Shown here piece by piece: positions 34,012 through 42,336 of a stretch of DNA of 64,000 nucleotides. This stretch comes from CBDCWA01 sp965223255 (GTDB taxonomy: Bacteria; Pseudomonadota; Alphaproteobacteria; Rhizobiales; Hyphomicrobiaceae). The translations under genes and the position numbers were made by a program. Location: positions 1-64,000 of the forward strand of contig CBDCWA010000004.1 of assembly GCA_965223255.1 (NCBI GenBank), written 5' to 3'. Within the stretch, counting starts at the first letter, position 1. Each line of letters opens with the position of its first letter. The notes beneath the pieces were generated by a model. That model saw only the letters and a list, made by a program, of their open reading frames with translations. It was not told where the DNA came from and did not search any database.

Positions 34012-35055
34012 GTGATTTTTGAGCTGCCGCTTGGTGCAAACATTGTTGTTTTTCTAATTTCTGCAATATCGGTTTGGATTGCAGGAACTCACCTCGCTGT
34101 GGCAGCAGAGGAGATCTCGGACCGCAAGAACCTTGGAAAGGATATTGTGGGTCTGATCTACCTGGCAGCCGCGACCGAATTACCAGAGATCGTAACCACC
34201 CTGTTTGCGGCGCTGAACAATCAGGCCAGTCTGCTTCTCAATAATATGTTCGGCGGTGTAGCCTTGCAGACGGCAATTCTGGCGCTTGCCGACACTACCG
34301 CGGCAGGCGTTGCGATCAGCCGATTTCCGCGCAAGCCGACACCCATTCTCGAGGGCACTCTGCTGATCGTGGTTCTGGCGCTGCTACATGCCGTGATTCT
34401 GGTCGGAGACGTACCACTCATAGGTCATATTGGACTTGGACCAGTTCTCCTGGCGTGTCTTTATATCTGGATCATTTATTTTTTGAATAAGCAGGACCAA
34501 CGAGCGATCTGGCATCCCGTGGATTTGCCACGTCCCCCGGCAACGACGAATAAGAACAACCTTTTGGTTCGGATGTCTACGGAGACTGATTTGAAGCTCT
34601 ATCAGCGGTCTGCTTTGGCCACGCTTGCCATTCTTGTATTCGGCGTGCTGCTCGTGGCCACCGCTGAGGGGCTAGCGGAACAGACCGGGCTCGGTACGAG
34701 CTTCATCGGGGCAACACTGCTTGCCGGATCTACGTCTCTTCCGGAGCTCAGCACCACGGTCATGGCCATCCGTTTGCATTCTTATACGATGGCAATATCG
34801 AACATTTTTGGCAGTAATCTTATTATGGTGTTTTTGATACTACCCGCCGATATCGCCTTTGCATCAGGGCCTGTGCTCCAGCACGCTGATAAATCTGCCG
34901 AGTTCGCTGTCGTCTGTGGTGTTATCATGACAGCAGTGTATGTTCTGGGTTTGACGTTGCGCACACCGGGCCGAATACTTCGAATGGGCTATGATTCTCT
35001 GGTGGTGCTCGCTGTCTATCTCGTATCGGTTACAATCCTTTACACCCTTAGATAG
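34012..35055 (+). CDS. CaCA-family calcium/sodium antiporter
   Basis: 347 residues from the GTG at 34012 with GGGCAGG upstream; the frame is open to 33976. Ten or so hydrophobic helices in two inverted halves. The alpha repeats are visible as AAATELPEIVTTLFAALNNQASLLLNNMFGG in outline and GSTSLPELSTTVMAIRLHSY...NIFGSNLIMVF, with the acidic and polar ion-binding residues. It exchanges calcium or another cation for sodium or protons at the inner membrane. In the first repeat NNMFGG replaces the usual GSNxFN, which may alter specificity. Confidence 0.88.
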   Translation: MIFELPLGANIVVFLISAISVWIAGTHLAVAAEEISDRKNLGKDIVGLIYLAAATELPEIVTTLFAALNNQASLLLNNMFGGVALQTAILALADTTAAGVAISRFPRKPTPILEGTLLIVVLALLHAVILVGDVPLIGHIGLGPVLLACLYIWIIYFLNKQDQRAIWHPVDLPRPPATTNKNNLLVRMSTETDLKLYQRSALATLAILVFGVLLVATAEGLAEQTGLGTSFIGATLLAGSTSLPELSTTVMAIRLHSYTMAISNIFGSNLIMVFLILPADIAFASGPVLQHADKSAEFAVVCGVIMTAVYVLGLTLRTPGRILRMGYDSLVVLAVYLVSVTILYTLR

Positions 35056-35238
35056 GTCTTTTTCCAAGAGCGGCCGGTGTCGGTAGACGCATGCCGCAAG
35101 CCGGCTCAGTTGAACCCATGCAACTGGCAATTTGTTCAGGTAATTGGTGTGCCGGGACTTGACCTTCGTCAATAGTAACTGGGCTGCTCGCATCTATCCT
35201 TTAAGCGATTTTCTTGGAAATACAAACGTGCGAACTGA

Positions 35239-36543
35239 ATGTTAAATGTCTTCGTAATAGGTTTAGAACCGTTCAACCTTGCTCTCATGAACGAGCTTCC
35301 TGCGGCTCGAGAGTATCGATTTCATAATTTGCTCGACTATCATGAGGCCGTTCGTCCAACGTCGCGTGAAATAGATTTGCTGGCGCTTCTCGAGACCGCC
35401 AATCGGCGCCTCCGCACGTTTTCAGGTTCAATTGACGCCATAATTGGATATTGGGACTTTCCGTCCTCCGTACTCGTGCCGGTGCTGCGGCAGCGGTTTG
35501 AGCTTCCCGGGCCAACTTTGTCTGCGGTTGCGGCGTGCGAGCACAAATACTGGTCCCGGCTCGAGCAGCTGAGTGTGCTGGAGAGCATGGTACCTCAATT
35601 CCGAGCCGTCGATCCCTTCGCGCCCGACCCAATGGAAGCGCTTGGACTTGCCTTCCCGTTTTGGTTGAAACCGATCAAGGCGCACTCTTCGTATTTGGGA
35701 TTCAAGATCCATAATGAACAGGAATTCTTAGCTGCACTGCCGATTATTCAGGCCGGCATCCGACATTTTGGCGATCCATTCGATGCCTTTCTTGCCATGG
35801 TGGACGTTCCCGATGCGGTTAAAGGGATCGGCGGCTGTTATTGCATTGCCGAAGAGATTATATCGGAAGGCAAGCAGTGTACGCTCGAAGGTTGGTCGTT
35901 CGGTGACGAGGTCGTCGTTTACGCTGTCGTCGATTCTATCCGTTCGGGCCAACATCACTCATGCTTTTCCCGCTATCAATATCCATCCAAATTGTCCGCC
36001 CAAGTTCAGTCTCGCATGATTGACGCGGCTCAGCGGTTCATTCGTCATATCGGTTACACTAACGCGCCCTTCAACATGGAGTTTTATTGGAACCCTGAGA
36101 CCGACCAAATTCGAATTCTTGAAGTCAATGCCCGTATTTCGAAATCTCATTGTCCAATAATCTGGATGGTGGATGGTATTTCGCACCAGCAGGTGGCGAT
36201 TGACCTTGCACTTGGACGCCGCCCGTCTATGCCCTATCGCAAAGGTCATTGGCCTGTTGCAGCCAAATTCATGGAACGCGTTTTTGTTGATGGCCAAGTC
36301 GACAAAGTGCCAGGCGCGCAGGATATCGCTCTCTTCAAGAAGGAATTTCCAAACGGGCTTGTGCGTGTCCTTGCCCACGAGGGTCAGCAGTTGGCGCATT
36401 TGCCCTATCAGGACAGTTATAGCTTCGAGATTGCCGAGATTTTCCTTGGTGGCGATAATGAAGAGGAACTGTTGAAGAGGCATGAAAAGGCGCAGGAGTT
36501 GTTGCCGTTCAAGATTACTCAACCAACAGTCCTAGATTCATGA
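35239..36543 (+). CDS. ATP-grasp ligase
   Basis: 434 residues with an ATP-grasp fold. The N-terminal part has a short Rossmann-like domain. ATP-binding lysine is in FPFWLKPIKAHSSYLGFK, a second strand in EGWSFGDEVVVYAVVDS, and the Mg-binding acid and asparagine in NMEFYW...ILEVNARIS. ATP-grasp enzymes join a carboxylate to an amine or thiol through an acyl phosphate. The closest relatives by layout are carboxylate-amine ligases. Its stop overlaps the ATG of the CocE-like gene (ATGA at 36540-36543), so the two are translationally coupled and probably act in one pathway. Confidence 0.85.
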   Translation: MLNVFVIGLEPFNLALMNELPAAREYRFHNLLDYHEAVRPTSREIDLLALLETANRRLRTFSGSIDAIIGYWDFPSSVLVPVLRQRFELPGPTLSAVAACEHKYWSRLEQLSVLESMVPQFRAVDPFAPDPMEALGLAFPFWLKPIKAHSSYLGFKIHNEQEFLAALPIIQAGIRHFGDPFDAFLAMVDVPDAVKGIGGCYCIAEEIISEGKQCTLEGWSFGDEVVVYAVVDSIRSGQHHSCFSRYQYPSKLSAQVQSRMIDAAQRFIRHIGYTNAPFNMEFYWNPETDQIRILEVNARISKSHCPIIWMVDGISHQQVAIDLALGRRPSMPYRKGHWPVAAKFMERVFVDGQVDKVPGAQDIALFKKEFPNGLVRVLAHEGQQLAHLPYQDSYSFEIAEIFLGGDNEEELLKRHEKAQELLPFKITQPTVLDS

Positions 36544-38590
36544 AAGTTGTAGATGAGTTTCCGTTTCGAGTCGTGGTCGACGAGCATGTCCAAATTGCCA
36601 TGGCAGACGGGATCCGATTATCCGCCAAAATCTGGCGACCAAAAGGTTCGGAACTGTCTCCAGTGCCAGCCATCCTGGAATATATCCCCTATCGCAAACG
36701 GTTTGGAACCGCGGTTCGGGATCAGGTGACCCATGGTTATCTAGCCGGCCACGGCTATGCCTGTATCCGGGTCGACCTTCGCGGCAGTGGGGAATCGGAA
36801 GGCGTGCTTGAGGATGAATATCTTCAGCGAGAACTCGACGATGGACTTGCGGTTATTGATTGGATTTCCAATCAACAATGGTGCGATGGGACGGTCGGGA
36901 TGATGGGCATCTCGTGGGGAGGGTTCAATGCATTGCAGATTGCTTCACTTAGACCGCCCCCCTAAAAGCCATTGTCGCCGCAAGTGCCACCGACGATCGC
37001 TTCGCCGATGACATCCACCATATGGGCGGGTGCCTTTTGGGTGATACGTTGTCCTGGGCGTCCGTAATGTTTTCCTACAACAGTTTGCCTCCGGATCCGG
37101 AACTCGTCGGGACATGTTGGCGGCGCATGTGGTTCGAGCGCCTAGAAGGCAGCGGACTTTGGCTCGAAAAATGGCTTGAGCACCAACGCCGTGATTCCTA
37201 TTGGAAACATGGCTCTATTTGTGAAGACTATGGCGCAATCGCGTGTCCGGTGCTGGCAGTCAGCGGATGGTCCGATGGGTATTCGAATGCCATATTCCGA
37301 CTGCTTGCCCGACTGAGGGTGCCGCGTAAGGGTCTTGTTGGGCCGTGGGGCCATCGCTACCCGCATTTTGGGGAACCAGGCCCGGCGATTGGCTTTCTGC
37401 AAGAACTCCTTCGTTGGTGGGACCATTGGCTAAAGGGGATAGATACGGGGGTTATGGATGAGCCAATGTTGCGTGTCTGGATGCAGGAGAGTGTCCCACC
37501 GACCACAAGTTATAAGCACCGGCCGGGGCGATGGATTGGCGAGTCATCATGGCCCTCGCAACATATTGGACAGGTTGACTTTGCTCTCGCCCAACAGCGG
37601 TTGACACTTGAGCCCAATGCAGAAGTTCAAACCGAAGGACCGGATGCCAAGGTTTCAATTCAATCCCCACTAACAGTTGGACTTTTTGCTGGAAAATGGT
37701 GCTCCTATGCATCGGGGCCAGATCTCGCGCATGACCAGCGCGAGGAGGACGGTGGGGCACTCGTGTTTGAAAGTGGACCGTTGAATGAAGCCATTGAATT
37801 GCTCGGTGCACCCCTCTTGGAGATCGGTGTAGTGGCTGATCGTCCGATTGCGATGTTGGCTGCACGGTTGTCAGATGTTCGTCCTAACGATGAGGCAACG
37901 CGGGTTACCTATGGACTTCTCAACCTGACGCACCGTAGCGGTAGTGAGACACCTGAACCGCTTGAGCCCGGCAAACTATATCGGATCACGCTAAAGTTTA
38001 ATGAGATTGCTCAGATGTTTCCTGCAGGTCACCGCATTCGTCTTTCTCTTTCAACATCATATTGGCCGTTGGCATGGCCGCCTCCCGAACCCGTACGTCT
38101 GACGTTCCATCTGGCCAAGAGCAAATTGACCTTGCCGGTGCGTCGCCCGCGGCCCACCGATGACTGCGCTTTGCCTCGATTTCATGACCCTGAAGGAGCG
38201 TCACCACCTAATAAAACAACCTTGGAACCCGAGCAGCATCGCTGGGTTGTGTATCGGGACCTTGCGAGTGATGAGTCTGTTCTCCATGTGATAGACGACC
38301 GGGGCACAACGCATTTTAAAGAGTCTGATTTGACCGTCCAAACGCGGGCCGACGAATGGTATCGCTCCTGTGGAGACGACTTTGCATCGATCCGCGGCGA
38401 GACACATTGGACTCGCAGCCTTTCTAGGGGGGATTGGCATATCAGGACCGAGGCGCGAACCCGGCTGATGGCAGACAAGGCATCATTCCACATCAGGGCG
38501 GATCTGGACGCCTACGAAATTGATGGAGCTGGAGAGCGGCGCGTGTTCTCGCGAAGCTGGGAGCGCAACATCCCGCGTGATTTGGTTTGA
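36540..38590 (+). pseudogene. CocE/NonD family X-Pro dipeptidyl-peptidase-like hydrolase, split by a frameshift
   Basis: Two frames together make a full-length CocE/NonD hydrolase of about 680 residues. Part one (36540-36965) has the strand order to the nucleophile in MGISWGGFNA. Part two continues from LKAIVAASATDDRF (frame open from 36962) with VSGWSDGYSN aspartate and GPWGHRYPH histidine, then the jelly-roll PepX_C domain (YGLLNLTHR, IRLSLSTSYWP). The break is at a run of six C residues (36957-36962), where one base is missing. It may be a sequencing error, a real mutation, or a -1 slip. Such enzymes cleave acyl, ester or peptide bonds. Coupled to the ATP-grasp gene. Confidence 0.82.
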
Positions 38591-38693
38591 GTTCATCGAG
38601 CGCGCCATAAGTCATCATGTTCGCGCGGTTGAATTACGCTGAAATAATTCACACGGGCTGCCCGGCACGTTTGCGGCCCGGGCGGAGAGGCTG

Positions 38694-38900
38694 CTAACCC
38701 CGGTGTTCCATCCGCGCCAACAAGACGTCTGGCTCCTCAAGAACCAATAGATCCGGCTTGCCGGAAGTAAATGCGGAGCCAACAAAATGAATGTGGGTGG
38801 GACCGTCCCTGAGTTCTTGCACGAGGTACGCGACTGTGTCTGCGTTTATCTTGACCGGCCGTTTATTATGCTCGGCGGTTGCATCTATCCAATGGGCCAT
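38694..38900 (-). CDS. Small protein resembling FlbD/FlbD-like
   Basis: 68 residues with an IDATAEHNKRPVKINADTVAYL start, THIHFVGSA and a LLVLEEPDVLLARM end. This is the layout of the FlbD-like fold (xxLT..G..V.VN...I..v.......T.I.f......V.EspeevL). No flagellar genes are in the window, so a flagellar role is not implied. Ribosome site weak. Confidence 0.5.
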   Translation of the reverse strand: MAHWIDATAEHNKRPVKINADTVAYLVQELRDGPTHIHFVGSAFTSGKPDLLVLEEPDVLLARMEHRG

Positions 38901-39136
38901 CTGTCTACACTCGTTGGTTTACCGTGACCGTTTTCAAATTGTAATGGAATTCTTTGACTTTTTTGGTCGATCTCGCCTTGACAGACATCAACCATTTTGT
39001 CCCGGCGAGTGGACGTTCGCTCGGTCGATCGGCTCGCCCGCAAACGAGAGATAAAAAGTCGGCCGCAGCGATTCGATGCCGGCTGCCGCCAGAGCAATCC
39101 ATTATGCTGCTGGACTGCACCTGTGAAGTTCGTTGA

Positions 39137-40129
39137 TCAAGTGCTAGTTGGCAGGAGCACAGCTGCTCCAGTCAGGTTGCCGTGCCTTAAATGCTCCAGA
39201 GCTGCGTTTGCTTCCGATAGGGCGAATGTTTCGACCGTGGTATTAATTCTTACATCAGAGGCCAGCGCCATGAAGTCGAGCGCGTCCTGGCGCGTGAGAT
39301 TGGCGACGGAACGGATCACCCGCTCACCCCAAAGGATGGCGTACGGCATAGACGGGATATCGCTCATATGGATGCCACCGAGCACCAGTGTTCCACCTTT
39401 CTCCATTGCTCTTAGAGCTGTCGGCACGAGTTCTCCCACCGGTGCGAAAACAATGGCCGCCTCCAGTTCTATCGGGGGGCTTTCGTCTGAACTCCCAGAC
39501 CACTTGCATCCGAGCTCTCTTGCGAACTCCTGCGCACGCCGGTCGCCAGACCGGGTGAAGGCATAGATCTCTCGCCCCTGGTGGTTGGCGACTTGTGCCA
39601 CGATGTGCGCGGCGGCGCCGAATCCGTAAATGCCCAGTCGGCGCGCCGAGCCCGCCGCTTTGAGTGCTCGGTAACCGATCAGGCCCGCGCATAGGAGGGG
39701 TGCGGCATGGACATCCTCGTAGCCTTCTGGGATCGGGACGCAATAATCTTCTTCTGCAATAGTGTGTGTGGCAAAGCCGCCGTTGATCTGGTAACCGGTG
39801 AAACGGGCATTATCGCATAGGTTTTCGCGCCCCGACTTGCAAAAAGTGCAAGCACCGCACGTGTGACCGAGCCAGGGTATGCCGACGCGATCGTGAAGTC
39901 TAAAACGGCTGTTCTGTGAGCCAAGTGCTGCGATGCGGCCAACAATTTCATGACCAGGCACGATTGGGCACTGCACATCGGGCAGGTCGCCATCAACGAG
40001 ATGGAGGTCGGTTCGGCACACTGCACAGGCTGAGACAGACACAAGCACCTCCCCGCACTTCGGTTCAGGCGTAGGGCGTTCGATAAACTCTAGTGGTCTT
40101 CCAACAGCCTCAAGAACCATTGCCTTCAT
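39137..40129 (-). CDS. Zinc-dependent alcohol dehydrogenase (MDR family)
   Basis: 330 residues from the ATG at 40129, which has GAGGAGGC upstream; the frame runs to 40198. Catalytic zinc ligands are Cys38 (CAVCRTD), His60-Glu61 (PGHE) and Cys147 (LLCAG). The structural zinc lobe has Cys91, Cys94, Cys97 and Cys105. A Rossmann segment (RRLGIYGFGAAAHIVAQVA) binds NAD(P). It resembles the AdhP/YahK-like group that oxidises primary alcohols or reduces aldehydes. It stands alone. Confidence 0.92.
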   Translation of the reverse strand: MKAMVLEAVGRPLEFIERPTPEPKCGEVLVSVSACAVCRTDLHLVDGDLPDVQCPIVPGHEIVGRIAALGSQNSRFRLHDRVGIPWLGHTCGACTFCKSGRENLCDNARFTGYQINGGFATHTIAEEDYCVPIPEGYEDVHAAPLLCAGLIGYRALKAAGSARRLGIYGFGAAAHIVAQVANHQGREIYAFTRSGDRRAQEFARELGCKWSGSSDESPPIELEAAIVFAPVGELVPTALRAMEKGGTLVLGGIHMSDIPSMPYAILWGERVIRSVANLTRQDALDFMALASDVRINTTVETFALSEANAALEHLRHGNLTGAAVLLPTST

Positions 40130-40750
40130 GATAGCCTCCTCAACAGGCGCCCAAAGGGAAATTGGATCGGAAACAGAAGCCTTTATTGTCAGGCCCATTA
40201 TTCAACGACGCTGCTATCGCCGGGCGGAGCAAAATGCTCTTGGGTAGTGGGAGCCCGGTTCAACCATCGATCTCAAGCAATCCCTCCCTTGAACCATCGT
40301 TGGCGAGGTCAAGAGACTTGAGCGTTCGATAGAAGCATGGGCGCCTGCTTTGGTCGATGCATGGCCACCCCTCCTCGGGCAAGGACTCTCATGTTTCGAG
40401 TTTGATTGTGCGCGAACTATTGTTGTTCGACCAACCGATGGTCTCCAGAGGCTTAATGCTGTTCAATTGCAGACTGCAACGTTAGTTTCGTCATGGAGGA
40501 CTGGTAGCAATGGTCAAATTTGTCAGACATGCGGCAATCATCCCAGTCCTGAATATCAGATTCATCACGGCGGTCCGGTCGAGAGAGACCCTCACTTTAG
40601 AGTTCGCAAGTGAATTCCTAGACGCGCATTGATTGATTATGCGCGTAGCGTAAGGCGTCGCAGAACACTGTTCCCTAGCAGGACTTATGATGCGACATAC
40701 TTCGTCCTTTGCTGCGTATTGAAATCCCGACCATGAGGGCCTCTTGGTCG
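40130..40750. other. Intergenic stretch between alcohol dehydrogenase and Hsp20 genes
   Basis: 620 bp with no gene I can support; an 87-codon plus frame at 40350 has no family or ribosome site. A hairpin (40622-40646) near the right end could terminate the minus-strand Hsp20 transcript. Confidence 0.45.
40622..40646 (-). terminator. Hairpin downstream of hsp20
   Basis: ACGCGCAT and ATGCGCGT form an eight-pair stem with a nine-base loop about 105 bp after the Hsp20 stop. No T tract on the minus strand, so the terminator call is tentative. Confidence 0.35.
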
Positions 40751-41239
40751 TCAGTTCCCTTTCTGAACCTCAATCTTCTTAGTCTTCTCGATTTCTGTCG
40801 CCGGCTTGGAAATGTTAACCGTCAAGACGCCATTCTTCACCTCAGCTTTGACGGCGTCTGCTTCGATCTCAAAAGGTAGCGTCATCGACCTGTAAAATGA
40901 TCCGGAGGACCGTTCAATGCGATGAAATTGACGCCCCTCTTCATCTTTCTTCTCTTCTTTTTCCGATTTCTTTTCACCTTTGATGGTGATCCGGTTGCCG
41001 GTTACGGAGACATCGACGTCCTTTTCCTCGATGCCGGGCAATTCAGCCGTAATGCAAATCTCCTTGTCGGTTTCGCTCACGTTGGAGCGTACGACCAGAC
41101 CGGCGCTCTTCGACGTCGATGAACCGTGGTCAAAGTCCTCGAACAATGAATCGATTTGCTTCCTGAGAGAAGAGAACGGGCTGCCCGTATCTTCCGTCCA
41201 ATCCTTCCACAGTGATGGTAGCCATGATGTATTCGTCAT
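40751..41239 (-). CDS. Hsp20/alpha-crystallin small heat-shock protein
   Basis: 162 residues. The N-terminal arm (TNTSWLPSLWKDW, LRKQIDSLFEDFD) precedes the alpha-crystallin domain: VRSNVSETDKEICITAELPGIEEKDVDVSVTGNRITIKGEKKSE in outline, the RSSGSFYRSMTLPFEIEADAVKAEVKNGVLTVNISK core with the conserved A-x-x-NGVL motif, and a KIEV tail. It binds unfolding proteins without ATP. The highly charged EKKSEKEEKKDEEG linker is normal for the group. GGAGG lies just before the ATG; transcription is probably heat-inducible (inference). Confidence 0.95.
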   Translation of the reverse strand: MTNTSWLPSLWKDWTEDTGSPFSSLRKQIDSLFEDFDHGSSTSKSAGLVVRSNVSETDKEICITAELPGIEEKDVDVSVTGNRITIKGEKKSEKEEKKDEEGRQFHRIERSSGSFYRSMTLPFEIEADAVKAEVKNGVLTVNISKPATEIEKTKKIEVQKGN

Positions 41240-41438
41240 CTAGAGGCCTCCTTCAAATTTGAGGGTATTAGATAGGACCAAAAACAATCACGGCGGCAGG
41301 CGCTTTGCGCAAAATCAATTCTTGGCCATGGATTCGCGACTAATTTAGTGACCAATCCGGCGTCGTCGGAGGTCGAAATATCCGGGCGATACAGTGTCTG
41401 TTTCTTAGTTTGTTGGTCGAGAACTTTGCAAGGTCATT

Positions 41439-41645
41439 ATGAAACCTAGATCCTGGTGGATGCGGTCAGCGATCATATTTCTGGTGATCGCAATCGTAGC
41501 TCTCGTCGCATTTATGCGAGGCGCTGGCGGACAGCTTCCGCAAGAAGATCGGTATCTCGGTGTGAGAACCCTGGCGCCAATTCTGGAAAAAGTCACATCG
41601 GCTGCCGTCAGCGTTTCGGTGGCGTACAGTGTATCCGGCCCGTGA
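41439..41645 (+). pseudogene. N-terminal stub of a Deg/HtrA serine protease
   Basis: 68 residues ending in a stop. A signal-anchor helix (SAIIFLVIAIVALVAF) is followed by VRTLAPILEKVTSAAVSVSV, which matches the start of the Deg protease domain (LAPxLEKVxPAVVxVxV). None of the catalytic residues or PDZ domains follow in any frame up to the P-type ATPase gene. The gene was therefore cut after its first residues. Confidence 0.6.
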
Positions 41646-42336
41646 AGCGACCGAATTGATCTGGTTAAATGCAGGACTCGATGTCTGACCCATCGACTGT
41701 CACGTCGACGCCGTGCTTTTCCGGCGCCGACTGCAAAATGGTCAACAAATTTTGTGTCTTGCCTGGAGTAGGATGCCAAAACAATTGGATCGGTTTGATC
41801 TTAGCCCGCGGGTTTCAAACAGGTTTGAAAAGGGCGCGCACTATATTTGCTGTTCAATTCGTTTCTGGGCAGCAAAAAGATGCTGGGCTTAGCATTGTCA
41901 GGCATTAAGTTGCGGATACGTTGATGACACGGCGCTACGAGGATGTCAACAAATCTTAAGTAGGATCGCTGCCTATTTTTTGGCTCATTGAGATGGACAC
42001 AATTCAAGATCATGCCGGCAACTTGGTATTGATCCGTCTAGCGAATGATCCCAAAAGGCGAACTGTGTTGGTTGTCCATGGTCCGATTTTGCCAGCGAGG
42101 TCAAGGCGCGCTTTGGCACCCGGTGGTAGCGCTTTCAAAAATGCACAGCGAACCAATTGATCGTCGCCGAGGGTCAGTCCTTTCTCTCATAGCATGGGTG
42201 ATTGTGCCCCGACGGTGTCGTACGTTGCAACCGTACGGCCTCGCCTTAGCCTTGTTGATCCTCGTCAATGCATTGAATTGCCCGAAGGAGAAAGTGGGCA
42301 GAGTTGCTCGGAGTTTGTGCCAACAAAAGGTTACAT
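41646..42336. other. Long intergenic stretch, likely decayed
   Basis: About 690 bp. A 55-codon plus frame (41993-42160, beginning MDTIQDHAGNLVLIRLAND) is the only sequence that looks partly protein-like; it has no good ribosome site and no family. I see no continuation of the Deg protease and no insertion sequence. Confidence 0.4.

Noticed and set aside
40350..40613. 87-codon plus frame between the alcohol dehydrogenase and Hsp20 genes
   Set aside because: No family, no ribosome site and no protein-like pattern.
41240..41290. Possible RNA thermometer (ROSE-like) before hsp20
   Set aside because: Only a four-base pairing between CCTC and the GAGG of the ribosome site is visible; ROSE elements have longer multi-stem structures.
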